From Anastrepha obliqua (taxonomy: Eukaryota > Arthropoda > Insecta > Diptera > Tephritidae), in contig NC_072893.1 of assembly GCF_027943255.1 (NCBI RefSeq), positions 116,807,784 through 116,871,783 on the forward strand: a stretch of DNA of 64,000 nucleotides, read 5' to 3'. Positions 12,787 to 25,676 of this stretch are shown in pieces. Both the position numbers and the translations under genes were made by a program. Position 1 is the stretch's first letter; each line of letters opens with the position of its first letter. Below the pieces are notes generated by a model. The model was not told the DNA's origin. It saw nothing but the letters and a program-made list of their open reading frames with translations, and did not search any database.

Positions 12787-13139
12787 AAAGGGTGATCAAT
12801 TTAGCGTTATCAGATTTTAAAATGAAATAAAACAACGAAAATTCAAATTGATTGGGCAATATCTATTTTTATTAGTATTTTTGTGTAGATCTATTCATGA
12901 TATGTATTTTTTTTAGAGATAATCCCTTTAAAATGTTGTCCGCAACTGCCCCGTAACTCGGCTATCCGTAAACACCAATGACTCGGTAACTCATTAATAA
13001 TTTTAAAAATGTTGGCTTCCAATGCCTCAATCGCAGCTGGTTTATTCACACAGTATTCAGACTTTACATAGCCCTACAAATAAAAGTTCAAGTTGAAAAA
13101 GCCCTATTGGAAAAAGTACCTCGAATTTGATCACCCTTT
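12787..13139 (-). mobile_element. Internally deleted DD41D element (non-autonomous)
   Basis: Inverted ends AAAGGGTGATCAA lie at both sides. Read on the minus strand, the left 50 bases match the left end of the element at 3293 (AGGTACTTTTTCCAAT in both). The remainder matches that element's 3-prime coding end, with frames reading INELPSHW and CGQHFKGII. The whole middle of the transposase is missing, so this about 350-bp copy can only have moved in trans. Confidence 0.8.
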
Positions 13140-14628
13140 GCAATGACATCCGGTGGGTGTGATGCAGAAATATGTGCGAACTTCGCATTTAGTTTAAGTC
13201 TTTATAGCAGTAAAAATTTAAGCACTATATGATAAACTTTTAAGTTGAACGACGGAAACTTAAAAATTTTGCGACTTGCGAAACTGTTTACCAAGCACGG
13301 ATGACGGAAAGGCAATGGATTGTCCACAGTGAGAGGGAGAAAGAACAGGAAAGGTTTCAGTACCCACGGAAGTGTGGTTGCTGGAGCTAGGGAAGAAGAA
13401 GAGCGGGAAGAAAAGCACGAGGGACAAGAAAGAACTGCAGAAAATGAAAAGGAAAGGTTTCAGTACAAAAAAAGGCATATTGGTGGCAATAAAGTGCGAA
13501 GGGAGGGAAAAAGTGAAGGAACAAACAAGAAACAACTGCTGAAGCATTAAAACTTGAGCTATGAAACACGCCCCCTAAACACAACGAAGTAGTTGTTCCA
13601 GCGTGTTTACGACTTTCTAAACACAAATTTCAGAAAATTTTTGCAACATCACCGTTTTCGCTTTCTCTGTCGCACACAAAACACAAATAAACCGTTGCAG
13701 TTTGAAGGGTGAGAAATCACCGGATTGACAAACTACACTTGAACTTTATGACCTCAGCAGCGGCCAACTAAAAACTATAATATATTAACGAAATTCGATT
13801 GATAGCAGCTATAAAAAGAAACTAGGAAACTAAAGTTAAATTAAAGCATAACTTTTAGGTGGTTAAACGGAAAACCCACAAAAATTTAAACTTGTACGCA
13901 GATGCCAACAGCAATAGAAATGCGTGTGCAGCAAAAAACAGTCACACACACTCATACATACATACATACATACATACATACATACGTATGTACCGCATTC
14001 CTTGAAAAACAAAAAATCTTCACACGCCTCAACCACCTCCAGCTACTAATCATTATAAAACTTTAAGTGACCATAAAATAGCGCACGGCTTTTCGACAAC
14101 ATAGAAGCTTTGCAAGTAAGTACACGCGACGGGATTTAAACGATTTGTTTTTTGTTATTTGTTTCATTTTTGATATCGGCCAGCGGCAACTAAAGTTTCG
14201 CCTACTCTTATGAGGCTGCGTGTCATGCGGCTTAACCGTGAAAAGTTTTTCGCTTACACTTCCTTGTTTGTGTAGGAGGCGCGCCTGCCCACTGAAATAG
14301 TTGTGGCTAAGCATACTTTTGCGGGCGTTGTGTAGTTAGATGAATTTTAAAGAAAAATTAAGTAAATTTCCAATTACATGGCGGTTAAAAGAAGAAATTG
14401 TAACCATCTGAGTTCAGCGACCACTTTTGGTGACAACTTCTAGGGTCAGCCTTTTACCGACCAGTTTTTCATTCCAGATTTATTTATTTATTTATCTAAG
14501 ATATGTGGGATACTTTTTTTTAAGCAAATACTCGCTTTGATGGAAAGTTAGGTTATGTTAAGTTGTGTTAAGTTATGTTAAGTTAAGCGGTTGCGCCGAA
14601 AAGAAGGAGAGATACACATTTATATATA
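13140..14628. other. No gene seen; simple repeats
   Basis: A purine-rich tract at about 13320-13550 gives open frames of Glu/Lys or Phe/Ser bias on the two strands, which are compositional. A (CATA)n microsatellite lies at about 13954-13988, and GTTA-rich repeats at about 14546-14586. Confidence 0.5.
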
Positions 14629-15821
14629 TTGGGTTGGGGAATAAGTTCATAGCGTCATATTTTCTTTTATTTTACAATGGTTTGCTTGCTGTTTGGCAAA
14701 GGGTAAGCATTCATGCGAAAAACTCTTTCTGCCCTACAAAACTATCTTAATTGTATTTTTGAGTTATTTAATTTTTTTACTCGTTTTGCGGCTTAGAAAA
14801 GGAATATCCAGCAGGCAAAAATCAACATTTTCGACAATTGCTCTTCTTTGCTTTTCATCGAGGTCAAAAAGCTGCCGTAGCAGCCCGTTTGCGATGTGTA
14901 TGGAGAAGGTGCTATAGACGAGTATACAGCACGGACATAGTTTGCAAAATTCAAAAATGGTGGCTTTAACATCGATGACACGTTCCAAAGCGTAAGTCCT
15001 TCTGAATTCGATAAAGAACATCTCAAAGCTTTTTTGAAGAGGAATGTGCGCCAAACCAGTCATGAATCGGCAAAAAAAAAATTGAACTGCGACCATAAAA
15101 CGATTCTCAATCCCCTTCATTCAGTGGGATTTACCGAAAAGTTGGGAGCCGGGGTGCCTCACGAGTTTAACAAAACAAACAAAGAAAGTCGCCTTCAAAT
15201 TGCTTCTCAGCGTCTCGCCCGCCATCGAGTAACACGCGGTCATAAACAGCGCTTTTTCTACCGAGTTGTCACGGGAGATGAGAAATGGTGCCTATGCATC
15301 AATATAAAGCAAAGAAAGTAGTGGGTGGTTCCAAGAGATACGCTAAAACTGAGAGTCCACGATAAAATTGGGAGGGCAAGGGCTACTGGGAAATGCTCGA
15401 AAGGTATACCACGCCCAACAAGGAGCTCTACAGTACCCAGCTACACCACGTGAATGAGGATATTCGACCGAAAATACCTTATCGAAATGGTCAAACCATA
15501 CTCCTTCACGACACCGCCAGGCCCCATGTTGTACAAGTTGTCTAAGCGGCACTCCATGAGCTCGATTGGCGAGTCCTTCTGCATCCGCCGTATTCTTCAG
15601 ACTTTGCACCTACCGATTATCAACTCTTCTGCTCCCTGCTAATCTATATGAAGGGCGTTATCTTCGATAACAAAGAGGTCCTTAAAAACTGGCTCAACAA
15701 ATTGCTTGATATCAGAACAGGCGATTTTTGGCGGAACGGCATCAACGAATTGGTTGAGAGGTGGGAATAAGTTGCAAACAGTAATGGCGGTAAAACGCTA
15801 CGAACTAATTCCCCTACCCAA
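14629..15821 (+). mobile_element. Decayed mariner, TTGGGTTGGGGAATAAG ends
   Basis: Inverted ends TTGGGTTGGGGAATAAG and TTGGGTAGGGGAATTAG are flanked by TA. Frames in order read FRQLLFFAFHRGQKAA, SPSEFDKEHLKAL, NCDHKTILNPLHSVGF, ASQRLARHRVTRGHKQ, VVTGDEKWCL, LLHDTARPHVVQ and SSDFAPTDYQLF. This is a DD34D mariner transposase with all three Asp still readable. An internal deletion after KQRK and several frameshifts make it inactive. Confidence 0.88.
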
Positions 15822-15849
15822 TATATATAAATGACGCTTACACGCATTT

Positions 15850-16073
15850 CGGGCTCCTCCTCCTATTTGTTTTACGCCGACTCTGAGCGGCCGATATATT
15901 TCTTATCTTATTTTTTATTAGGAGCTTAGCTTGTTTTTATAGGAGAGCCAGCCGGGGCGTGACCGCTATTAGAAAAAAAAACTTTTTTCTGCCCTTTTGC
16001 TGCACGGAGATTCAAACCGACACAATCGCGAATGGTAGTCACGTACCCACTCATTCAGCTACGGCGGTTGAGT
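15850..16073 (-). repeat. tRNA-headed SINE copy (-)
   Basis: On the minus strand the head reads CCGCCGTAGCTGAATGAG with GTGACTACCATTCGCG and a B-box-like GGTTTGAATCTC. The tail end has AGGAGGAGGAGCCC. The middle of the body is altered by an insertion of unrelated AT-rich sequence near 15900-15950. Confidence 0.7.
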
Positions 16074-16711
16074 AATACTTTGTGTGTATGTTGTGGAAGT
16101 AATCGACTACAAAGCAACCGCGTTTGGCTTGATAACTCTTCGAGCGTCCATATTTGTTAACGTTTGAGTTTTTGCTTAACTCCTGCCCAAACATTTTCAA
16201 TAGAGTTGGCCATTTGCTGTTTCCAATCTACACAACTTTGGCTTCGATACTTGGGATCTTTGTCCTCTTCTAAAGTCTATGGTTGGCTAGTTCTTCCAAA
16301 TATTATCGTAGCTGATGTCAATGATGATTTTTCGTAAATTTCATTCATAAAAACAAAGCTTTTTTTGAAGAAGCAGCTCCAATTATGGACTTTAACTGGA
16401 TATTTAACAGTTCGTTTAAGTTGTCGATTATTAGCAGTATACCAAGGCCGACGTATTCGCCCAAAAGAAAGATTCACTCATGAATATTACATTTGCCTAA
16501 TTCCGTTCTGAATTTGCTTTAGCCCAAGCAAGTCCTTTTTCACTGTATGATAATGAGAGCAGTGGTTTCTTCACTGTGCTCAGGAGTTTGAGTTCTGCTG
16601 CACATAAAACGTCCTCGAATCGTGTATTTGCCGATATTAGTATCACTTTCCTTTAAAACTGCTTAACTTCACGCAACGATAAGTTCGGCTTTGTCACAAA
16701 CAAATCAATGA

Positions 16712-16835
16712 TCTTCTTCTTCTTAATTGGCGCGATAACCGCTTACCCGATTTTGGCAGAGTTTAACGAAGCGCGCCAGTAGTTTCTTTCTTTCATTTTC
16801 GTCTTATTTAAATCTTAAATAACCAAACCTTGACC
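16712..16835 (-). repeat. 3-prime end fragment of an RTE/CR1-like LINE
   Basis: On the minus strand it reads TACTGGCGCGCTTCGTT and GTTATCGCGCCAATTAAG with a short AAG tail, the same terminus as the LINE copies ending near 37262 and 49163. It is a severely 5-prime-truncated copy. Confidence 0.65.
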
Positions 16836-16837
16836 GG

Positions 16838-17581
16838 TTAAGGGGTAACACCACTGTAGAAATTTCAAAAAATTGATTTTTTTTTTATAAGCTTAAAAAA
16901 TTCTTTGAACCTTTTAAAATACAGAACAAAAAGTTTTATACGTTACCGAAGTTTATTTCATAAATATTTTAAGCTTTTAACCAAGCGTTAGTGACTGCTA
17001 CCTAACGACTTCTCCAAATTTCCAAACTTTAAACGCGTTTTTCTCAAAACACGTTTTCTGAAATTGGCACGCAGCATAACTCAAACAATTTTAAATATTT
17101 TTAATCAGGTTTTTCACTACGTCTGTATAATAACCTTCTTAAGAGAAGAGCGTAGGGGATTTTCGATAGATTAATTTAAACGATTGTTATAGTTATTTAA
17201 GTGCCGTTTTTTTAGTCCAAAATAGAGTTTTTTCCTTCAAATGCTTGCTTATTCCACAAAAATAAATATTTTTTAAATCCCCTACGTGTTTCTCTAGCTA
17301 TTCGTATCTAGATTAAGAAAAAAATGTTTCTTTGTTCCAGATTAAAATTTGCACCCTCTGTGCTGCGTGCCGCGGAGCTCCTTCAAGAGAAACCACATCA
17401 CAAAAATGTCTCCAATGTAGCCATTTTGTAAAATTTTTCGATCAAACTTTGTAGTTTTGTATTTTAGTATATAAGTAATAACTTCCCAAATCAGAGTGAT
17501 TGTTTTCCCTTTCCTTCTATACAAAAAAATTCTTTAAAAATCGTGTTTATTTTACGCGTGTACAGTGGTGTTACCCCTTAA
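16838..17581. mobile_element. TTAA-flanked non-coding inverted-repeat element 2
   Basis: It begins TTAAGGGGTAACACCACTGT and ends with the exact inverse, so 17 bases plus TTAA are perfectly inverted. The interior has the motif AAACGCGTTTTTCTCAAAAC near 17030 and no credible coding frame. Size and layout match the elements at 10702 and 52223. Confidence 0.78.
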
Positions 17582-20500
17582 GGCTCTGAGTTATTCTTGA
17601 AAAGTTATTCTTCCACACTTTAGATATCTTCAAGAATTAAATCATTATCTCGCAAGTTTTTGTGTCGCAGTTAACAACACATGTAGTTACAATTCCACTA
17701 GCTCCGTTTATTTTAAATTTTAAATTTGTATGCCGACCTTTTAAGCAAAAACTCATCTATCATCTGCGGTTAGGTTAGGTTAGGTTAATATGGTTGCCCA
17801 AAGAAAGGGTACACTTGGACGAAGAAATCAAATTTATTCCTTGTGAGACCATTGCAAAGGAAATAAGGTGAAGAAAGGACGGCCTGCGGAGAAAATTATT
17901 TGTGAAGCCTAAATTAATTTATAAAAAAACTCGGTCTTGGAATGTAATAGTTTTAATAATTCCGGTGGAAATTCCGTAATGTGTGTATACGAGTAAGTAC
18001 ATATTTATGCACATTTTGTATGCCCTTTGTTTTCATTTATCTAACTAGTCTTCCAATAATCTTTTACATAATTTCGTTTAACCTTATTTTAAATAGTAGC
18101 CGTCCATTGGTCATAGTGTGAAATTGTCAATCCAGCTAATGGCCTATATTCATGTTCAAATTAAGGTGTTGATTCTAATAGCTAGCGCATGTGGTGCGCT
18201 TGAATTCTCTTCTATGTTTTAGCTGTCAAAATTTCTACACAAAAGAAGTGAATTGAAATCGAGGATACCCTTCACTGATACCACTCGTTTGCCCTCCCTT
18301 TACGTACATTACGTATTTCGTTGCCTCCCACAAATTTAACGAATTTGTTTTGATTTATCTGCGCAAAAGTTTTCCACTTTACTTGATTAAAATCTGCTCG
18401 AATCTTCTTAACTTAAAGGCATTTCTTGCTACTAAATTTGATTTCGATTTCACTGCCAATCCCTTCTCATTTTATTACTCCTTCATTACATTTCATGTAT
18501 TTGACTTTAATTTCAATTCATTTAACCTTCGGTTGTGTGAGCTTCATTTCCTCAATACACTTTGGCATACGCTCAAATATTAAGCGAGCGCATTGCTCAA
18601 GTGCTGCCAGGAATACTGTAGTAAGTGGAGAGGAAATGTTACGTATACGACACAGGTGTCTCGACATACTTGGATTGTCATTGGCTTGAGCAAGTTTAAT
18701 GGTGCGTAAAACTTGAGATGTTTTACGATTGTGGCAGTCAACAGTGGCAGTTGTCATTGTCAGTTGTCATTATCTTGCAGGACAGGTGGAGTGCCCGCAC
18801 CAGGCCTGCAAGTGAAGCAACACATACTTACAAGTACTCGGACGTAGTACAATATACACGTGTGAGTTCTTTACCCATGTCCCTGTACGTTAGCCATTTA
18901 TTTTGTTTGCTTGTGCGTTTTCTGCAGTTTCAACTTTACGAAAAGTCCAATACCTTGTTTAAAATCAAAAGTGGTATTCGATTGTGCTGAATGGGTAAAT
19001 GAAAGGAGTAGGACACTACTCAGATTTTATATCGCTGTAGTTTGGCCGTAAAAGTTAACAACTTTTTGAAAGAAAGTAGGTGCACGAAAGTTTTGCGGTG
19101 CGTATCAATAAATATTTGGCAACAATTTTTCGCACAGATACTAAGTTTCATGAGCGTTAAGTTTAGCTTCGATTGCGGTGCTGTAGTGCAAAGTGACACA
19201 TTTAAGCCGATGGACGCCTTTTGGAAGAACTTGAATAAGTTCTTGCTGCATTTAGTGCCAACTTTGTGCTTGCTTGCGCGATAGCTATGTCGGAGGTCAG
19301 TCAGAGCGAAGCAGTGGCGACAAAAGTCATTCAAAAGGGAAACCGTCCCGTTTATTCGAAGGTTCTATGGCAGCCTATTGGGCAGTGCTCAGTAGACACT
19401 AACCTATCGAAAATGATCAAATGGCTAAGATATAGAAAATAAAAATAAAAAATTTCATTTCATTGAAACAATACAACCCACTCTACTTTAATACACTCAT
19501 TACAAAGATATACCAGTAATTTTATATTATCCCTCTAATAATTTCCGAGAAATGCTGTAAATTAGTGTTCACTGCATTTTGATGAATTATTAACGAAAGC
19601 CGCACTAACTTTCCGAACAGCTTTTCTTTATATAATTCTTCATATAGAATATGGAGTACTCATTCTTCTGTGATGCGTGTAGTATCAGCAATTCTGTATA
19701 TTTTCAAACTTGGATCTACACAAACAATGCCACGCACTTGCCCAATGATTTCTGGGCACCTTAAGATTTGAACATTTATTTCCTAAACGTGTAAGATCAC
19801 AGATTAATGATTTAATTACTCTAACACTTTCACCTTTTTTTCTATAAATTTCTGTTATTGTTAATCCTTTCAAGTTATAGAATCTTTTCACAATATGATA
19901 TTCAGTTCCTTATATTAAAAAAATGCAAATGGCTTGTCAACGAAAACTGAATCGACAGATCAGATTAATTTTTCTGTGGGCTTGTGATCTGTTCTGAGCA
20001 AGATGAAGTATTAAAATGAAGTTTAAATTTTGATTCCTCTATTTTTGAACCAGACTCTAATTGTCTACTTTTAATACGACCTTCCTGCAGGTCTAATTGT
20101 GTACCTCCTTTATGGATGCCAAGCCCAAATGATTTTGGTTTTTCTTTTTCAAAAAAAAAAAAAATAGTTATAAGTAAACGGAGTTAATAGAAAAGAAAAT
20201 TTGCCTTTCAGATATTATTTTCATCCACTGCCAAACCATCTTTCAGGAAATCCCCTAAGCCATGGCACCAAAACTTGTATATTTACTGAAAGCCTCGTAG
20301 CCAGTGTCGCGTATATACCGTAATTAATTATTGTATAAATTGTTATAAATAAATAAAGAAATAAATATTCAGATGTGGGACTTGCTTTTTCGCAACTTTA
20401 GCGAATACAAATGCTACTTCACCGTAGGGCCAGTTCTAATGGAGATTTTTTTATTTACAAAGCAGAAGATTTACATTGAGTGGATACAGATATTCAAATT

Positions 20501-20886
20501 CAGCAAAATTATAAATCACGTGGGATAAGTTTATTTTTGAGAGCAAAGTTCAAAGCATTCATTAAATCTCTAATGCTGACATTATAATCTTTCTAATTTA
20601 TCCCGCGCTATGTGTATAGATGCAAGATGGTGGTGGCTTGGAAATATAAGATTTATATTTTGTAGTGTATATTTGTATTATCATTTTGTGCGGTTGGTAT
20701 ATATAAAGTAATAATATTTTTTTAATTTCAAAACTAGTAATAGGCAGACTTTGTTTTGGAAACACTAATTAGAAAAGAAATTATAAATTTATGACCGGGT
20801 GGTAATCCTGGTCCACTACTTGTCAGCTAAATTTTGTCATTTTAGCTACATAAAATAGTGTGTGCTAGAATCCTAATATAATGCAA
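17582..20886. other. No gene seen
   Basis: Contains a short TTAGG-like triplet near 17767-17787 and AT-rich sequence. The open frames between 18350 and 19890 have no family resemblance that I recognise. Confidence 0.4.
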
Positions 20887-22205
20887 GGTGGCGCGAAAGT
20901 AACCTTGCGATGTTTTTTGGCTGTAATTTAAAAAAAAAATGAAAAACTTTGATTCTTCTTGTGGATTATTTATATTTGGTCTTTTAATTTTTTTTACATC
21001 AAGTCGAGAATGTGATGTCATGTAAATGGCCGCCACCACAGTTGATTGCCATTTGAGCCCTTTTATGGCATTTTCTATCACTTTGGCCAAAACTTCCGGC
21101 GATAGGTCCTCACATTCTTGACGGATATTGTCTTTAAGAGCTGCAAGAGTCTGAGACTTGTTGACATAAGCCCGCGACTTCAAAAAGCCCCACAAAAAGA
21201 AGTCTGGAGCGGTCAAATCAGGCGATCTTGCTGGCCAGTGCAAATCGCCAAAACGGGAGATTAGGCGCCCGGGAAATGCATCCTTCAGCATATCGATTGT
21301 GGCACGTGCAGTGTGTGCCGTTGCACCGTCCTGTTGGAATCACATGTTTTCCAATCCCAATTCATCAAGTTGCGGCAAAAAAAAAACTCGTTGATCATTG
21401 CTCTGTAGCGCTCACCATTCACAGTAACCGTTTGGCCTGCGACGTCTTCGAAGAAAAAATATCCGATGACTCCTCCAGCGAAAACAGCACACCATACAGT
21501 GACTTTGAGCAGGTGTAATGGCTCTTCGTGGGTTACACGCGGATTTTCAGTGCCCCAGAAGCGTAAATTTTGCTTATTTACGTACCCGCTAAGATGGAGA
21601 TGGGCCTCATCCCTCATGATTATTTTTGATGAAAAATCATCTTCCTTTTGGTGGTGAGTAAGGGTGGCCTTGAGCGTATGTTAGACGCGATTGGCGGTCA
21701 GCAGCTAACGGCTGATGAACCGTCTGAACTTTGTACGGAAACATCTTCAAACCTTGTACCAAAATTCGCTGTAAAGACCGTCGACTGATACCCATTTGCG
21801 TGGCACGTCGTCTGGTCGATGTCGACGGCGCTTCCATGACATCCTCGGCTACAGCAGCAATATTCTCTGCAGAACGGCTACTTCGGGGTCTGCCACGCCT
21901 GGCAGCATCTCGTGTTGTGCCAGTCTCTTCGAGGCGAGCGGCTAAACGTCGCAGTGTTTCACCGGTAGGCCTTGGACGGCGAGGAAATCTGCGACGAAAT
22001 ACACGTTGTGCCAAAGTCACCGACCGATTATTGGTCAAATAAATAGTCAGCAATATTCCGCGTTCTGGAGCAGTGTAGCGTAACATTGTTTATTAACGTG
22101 TATTTCGCATGTGTTTACTACACAAATGTCAAAACAGAACTGACATTAGGGGCCAATCGCAAAATTTATAGCATTTTCTGATAGGAAGATTACTTTAGCG
22201 CCACC
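20887..22205 (-). mobile_element. Near-complete DD41D-like Tc1/mariner element with disrupted transposase
   Basis: Inverted ends GGTGGCGCGAAAGTAAC and GGTGGCGCTAAAGTAAT bound 1.3 kb. On the minus strand the transposase starts MLRYTAPERGILLTIYL, has an Arg-rich helix-turn-helix region (RRFPRRPRPTGETLRRLAA, SRRSLQRILV), then DEAHLHLSGYVNKQN and RFWGTENPRV, then FQQDGATAHTARATID and RSPDLTAPDFFLWGF. All three Asp are present with 41 residues between the last two. A TGG-to-TGA change just before FQQDGATAH and at least one frameshift near 21640 break the frame. It is the least degraded member of its class here. Confidence 0.85.
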
Positions 22206-22239
22206 TGTTAGATATGCATACAATTGTAAACAGGTTGTC

Positions 22240-22485
22240 GAAGTCGGGAGAGTTTATGGCAGACTACCGCATCGGTTGGTAACCGGTTCGAAGCCTACTA
22301 AGAGGCTTGTGAAAAGTCAAGTGATACATATTTTATTTCTTATGGTACTAGCCTTACGCTGGCAGATAAAGGCAAACCTTTGAGCGCGGTTTTTTTTTAA
22401 TGAAAAGAGGCTCATAAATACACATTTGCTGCACGGAAGTTACATTATGTGGGAGATTCCGCCATTTGTAGAATAATATGAAGTT
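22240..22485 (+). repeat. Degenerate SINE-like sequence
   Basis: A tRNA-like B box (GGTTCGAAGCC) near 22285 is followed at about 22355 by GGCAGATAAAGGCAAACC, then TGAGCG and AGAGGCTCATAAA, which parallel the body of the SINE. It is badly degraded and may be a second SINE family. Confidence 0.4.
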
Positions 22486-22489
22486 TTAT

Positions 22490-24690
22490 AATTTTAATTA
22501 TCTTTTTATAAAAACAAATTTCGAAAAATTTTCAAGTTTTTATTCAGAATTTTAAAAAAATTTTGAGTATGCAGTTTTATAGATCATTATATTTTGGTAA
22601 AGTGCAAGTTTCAAGTAGATCAAAACTTAGAGTGATTTTTGAGAATTTTTTTCGGAGCCGGTCTTATACATTTTCTTCATTTGACGTCTACTCCACATTT
22701 TTTTATATGAAAGAAAACACTCAACATCGTCAGCAGAAAAAATAAAAATCAATGCGATTTTTGAACAACTTGAAACTTGCATATTATTATAATAGAATTC
22801 AATGAACTTTGAACCACCGACCAACCCATACGGTTGGCTTCCATAAACTCACCCAAATCGGCGGCCTCCTTTTGCTTATATTTATATCAGCTTATATATT
22901 TGACGCTGATGGTATATAACTAATTGGTGGAGAAGCTCGGCCAAACAGCTGATGAAGACTGCAAGCACCAATTTTTATATAATCTATACATATATTTATA
23001 TATATATGTATATAAGTATATATATATTTATATGTACAACAAAGCTGTTTCATATGAAGCAAGCAAATCTTGTGCCTTGAAAGTTGGTTGTACATATAAG
23101 GCCATTTGTTGGTGGCGAAAGTTTAATTAAGTTAATTATGTACTTCAGTATATGCATGCGCATACACCTATATGAACCAGGAACTACCTGTGTAAGTGTG
23201 CTAGCTTTCGAAAATTGCAAGCGATTGCTTTGTAGAAAACCAGCAAAAGTTAAGGTAAACTATGCTAAGGTTAACTTATCTACGCTCAACAAAGTTTACT
23301 ATTTCCCTAACTTATTTGCCTTTACCACCCTTTTCTCATGCATACCCGCAAGCACATTAACCATTCATGCATATGAAAGTATGCATATTTATATATCAAC
23401 TCTGTATCTATATGCAAGTGTATTGATTTTCAATTTCTGATACACTTTTATTGCGTTTAAACGCAAAATAGCCAATAATATGCTTAGGTGTACCTCTGTT
23501 CGTAAGCTCACATGCATGCATATATGTGCATATATATTCTTAGGTGCCTCTTTGCTTGCACATTTCTGCGAAATTGAAAGGTTATTCGATAAAATGCGTA
23601 AAGCCACACACACAAATGCTCGCCTGCATACATACTCGTATTTGTATATACAAGTATTTGTGTAACTTGTGCAAACAAATCAACTTGTCACTCTCCTCTT
23701 CGTTGAAAGCTCGTAATGTAATTTTCTATCTACATACATACATATATATATACAAGTATTTGCTATTTTTGTCTCCATTATCCTGCAATACAGAGCTGTG
23801 GTTCATACTTAAAGGCGTATGTGTAAGTGTACATGAATAATAATGCTACATACATAGCTTTGTGCCCCCATACAGATATGCAACTGCAAGTGTGTGTGTA
23901 GGTACGCACCACAGGGTAGCTAATGCGGGCTGATGGTAGGCAGACACGCACAACAAGGGCCATTTGTGTGGGTTTACATATCTACAAATGTAAAACATCT
24001 ATGATTGCTTGTAAGTTTTGTAGTGGTTTTCTGTTTCATTTATAAAGTTCTTCACAATTTTTTTTTTTTGACGATGACAAATATAAATTGCTCTAGTGGT
24101 TAAAGCGTAATCGATAAGTGGCTAACCAAGGGGGGCGCAAGCAATAGTTTGCTTGTAAGCAGTATAAAAGTGAGAATGTGTAGGTGAGCAACTCCAGAAA
24201 AGAAGGGCTGAGATTTGGGGCTTTGTATTTTTAAAGCGATAAAAAGATTTTTGGCGACATTCTTTTTTGTCTTAGCTATGCACCGGAAAGTGGATAGTGA
24301 TTAGATATTTCAAAGGATGCAAGCTGCTTCAAATGCAGTACCGTAAAGTGGTCTCTGGATGGCAATAAATTACAATCTGGATCCAGTTCATTTCAAAAAA
24401 GGTGAGCTCGCTGGTGGGATACCTCGACGTATGCGGCTGGAAGCGCTATTAGAATTTGCAGCGTAGGTTCAATAGAAGTTACAGCTGCAATTGAGACTGT
24501 CCAGAGAGCTGATAGTCGGAAACGCAGATTTCGTGATTTCTACGTATGTAAGCTGTCTAATTATATATTAATAGATGCTTAAGTTCTGAACTGCATCGGA
24601 ACATTTGGAAGACTAAATACATAGAACGGTATTGTAAAAGCGGTGTGGAAAGCGGTGAATTAAAGAGTGCATTTATAAAACTTTATAAAG
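22490..24690. other. No gene seen; AT and TA simple sequence
   Basis: TA-rich simple sequence lies at about 22976-23030 and 23720-23755. A SINE tail fragment (GAGAAGCTCGGCCAAACA) is at about 22928-22975. The many short open frames are compositional. Confidence 0.4.
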
Positions 24691-25348
24691 AAAAAATAAT
24701 ACGTAATACTGGGTTAAAAACTAACATCGAGAAAACGAAGTTTACGGTCCGAGCCAGCTCCAGTTTCTAGGTATGATGAACTGTTGTTCGAAGACAATGC
24801 ATTCGAGGATACATCAATAGGGATACATAGAAATGATGGAGTTTTAGCAGCAAATACGTTTTACCCTTCTGAGTTTAAGCTCATATCTCCGCACCAAAAG
24901 TTTACGATATACACAACCTTGATCCATCCGTGTTTACTATGGTTGTGAACTGTGGACGCTAATAACTACAGACATTAATCAGAAAATGCTATTTGAAAGA
25001 AAAGTATTGCGAAAAATGCGAGTATATGGACCTGTAAGATTGCAAGATGGTGCTGTCTATCGAATGAGATATAATCATGAGCTGGAATTATTTGCATAAA
25101 ACGCACCGGTGATAAGATTTATAAAATGTCAGACGTGTGTAGAATGCCCAAGAGGAGAACAACCCAAAAGGCAGTTGAAATATGCCCTGTTTGCAGGCCG
25201 AAGAAGAAGATGCGCCAGAAAGAGATGGCTCGAAGACGTAGAAGTTGATCTTGAAGAGATAAACGTGCGACGCTGGAAGGAGTTAGTCTTAGGTAGACGC
25301 AAATGGCGCAAGGTTGTGAATGAAAAAATGATTCACCAAGGAATGTGA
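24690..25348 (+). pseudogene. RTE/CR1-like LINE, reverse transcriptase C-terminal remnant
   Basis: Broken frames read GLKTNIEKTKF, TLIHPCLLYGCELWTL, FERKVLRKMRVYGPV, YRMRYNHELELFA, then KRWLEDVEVDLEEINVRRWK and KWRKVVNEKMIHQGM to a stop at 25346. This is the usual C-terminal end of an RTE/CR1-like LINE protein after the catalytic motifs: YGxExWTL, FERKxLRK, then a basic tail with RWLEDVExDL. The 5-prime half is absent or unrecognisable. Confidence 0.8.
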
Positions 25349-25676
25349 TGCTAATAAGAAGAAGAAAGAAGGCCATGCAGTAGGGTTAGGAGCAGACCGA
25401 AGGAGCATAGTTCAACAATTTTACAAAAATGTTACTCAACACGAATAAGCACTAATAATTATGAAGGAGCATATCTTGAAGGCTTACTTTGCTGAAGACT
25501 TACAAGTGCAGTGAGCCTTAACGTGGCTTGAAAATCTACACATTACGGCACCATTACAAGAAAAATAGAGAGAAAAGGAAATTTTCGAAAAGTTGGTAAT
25601 TAGGAATTTTGTATAAGAATGAGGAAAAAGTTAATTTCTTGCGGGAACAGTTAGTTTACAATAATAATTTACTCAT

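Noticed and set aside
13260..13626. Overlapping frames on both strands rich in Glu/Lys or Phe/Ser
   Set aside because: They come from a purine-rich tract; no domain, splice or homology support.
17765..17790. TTAGG repeats as telomeric DNA
   Set aside because: Only about three units, inside ordinary AT-rich sequence; flies of this kind lack TTAGG telomeres.
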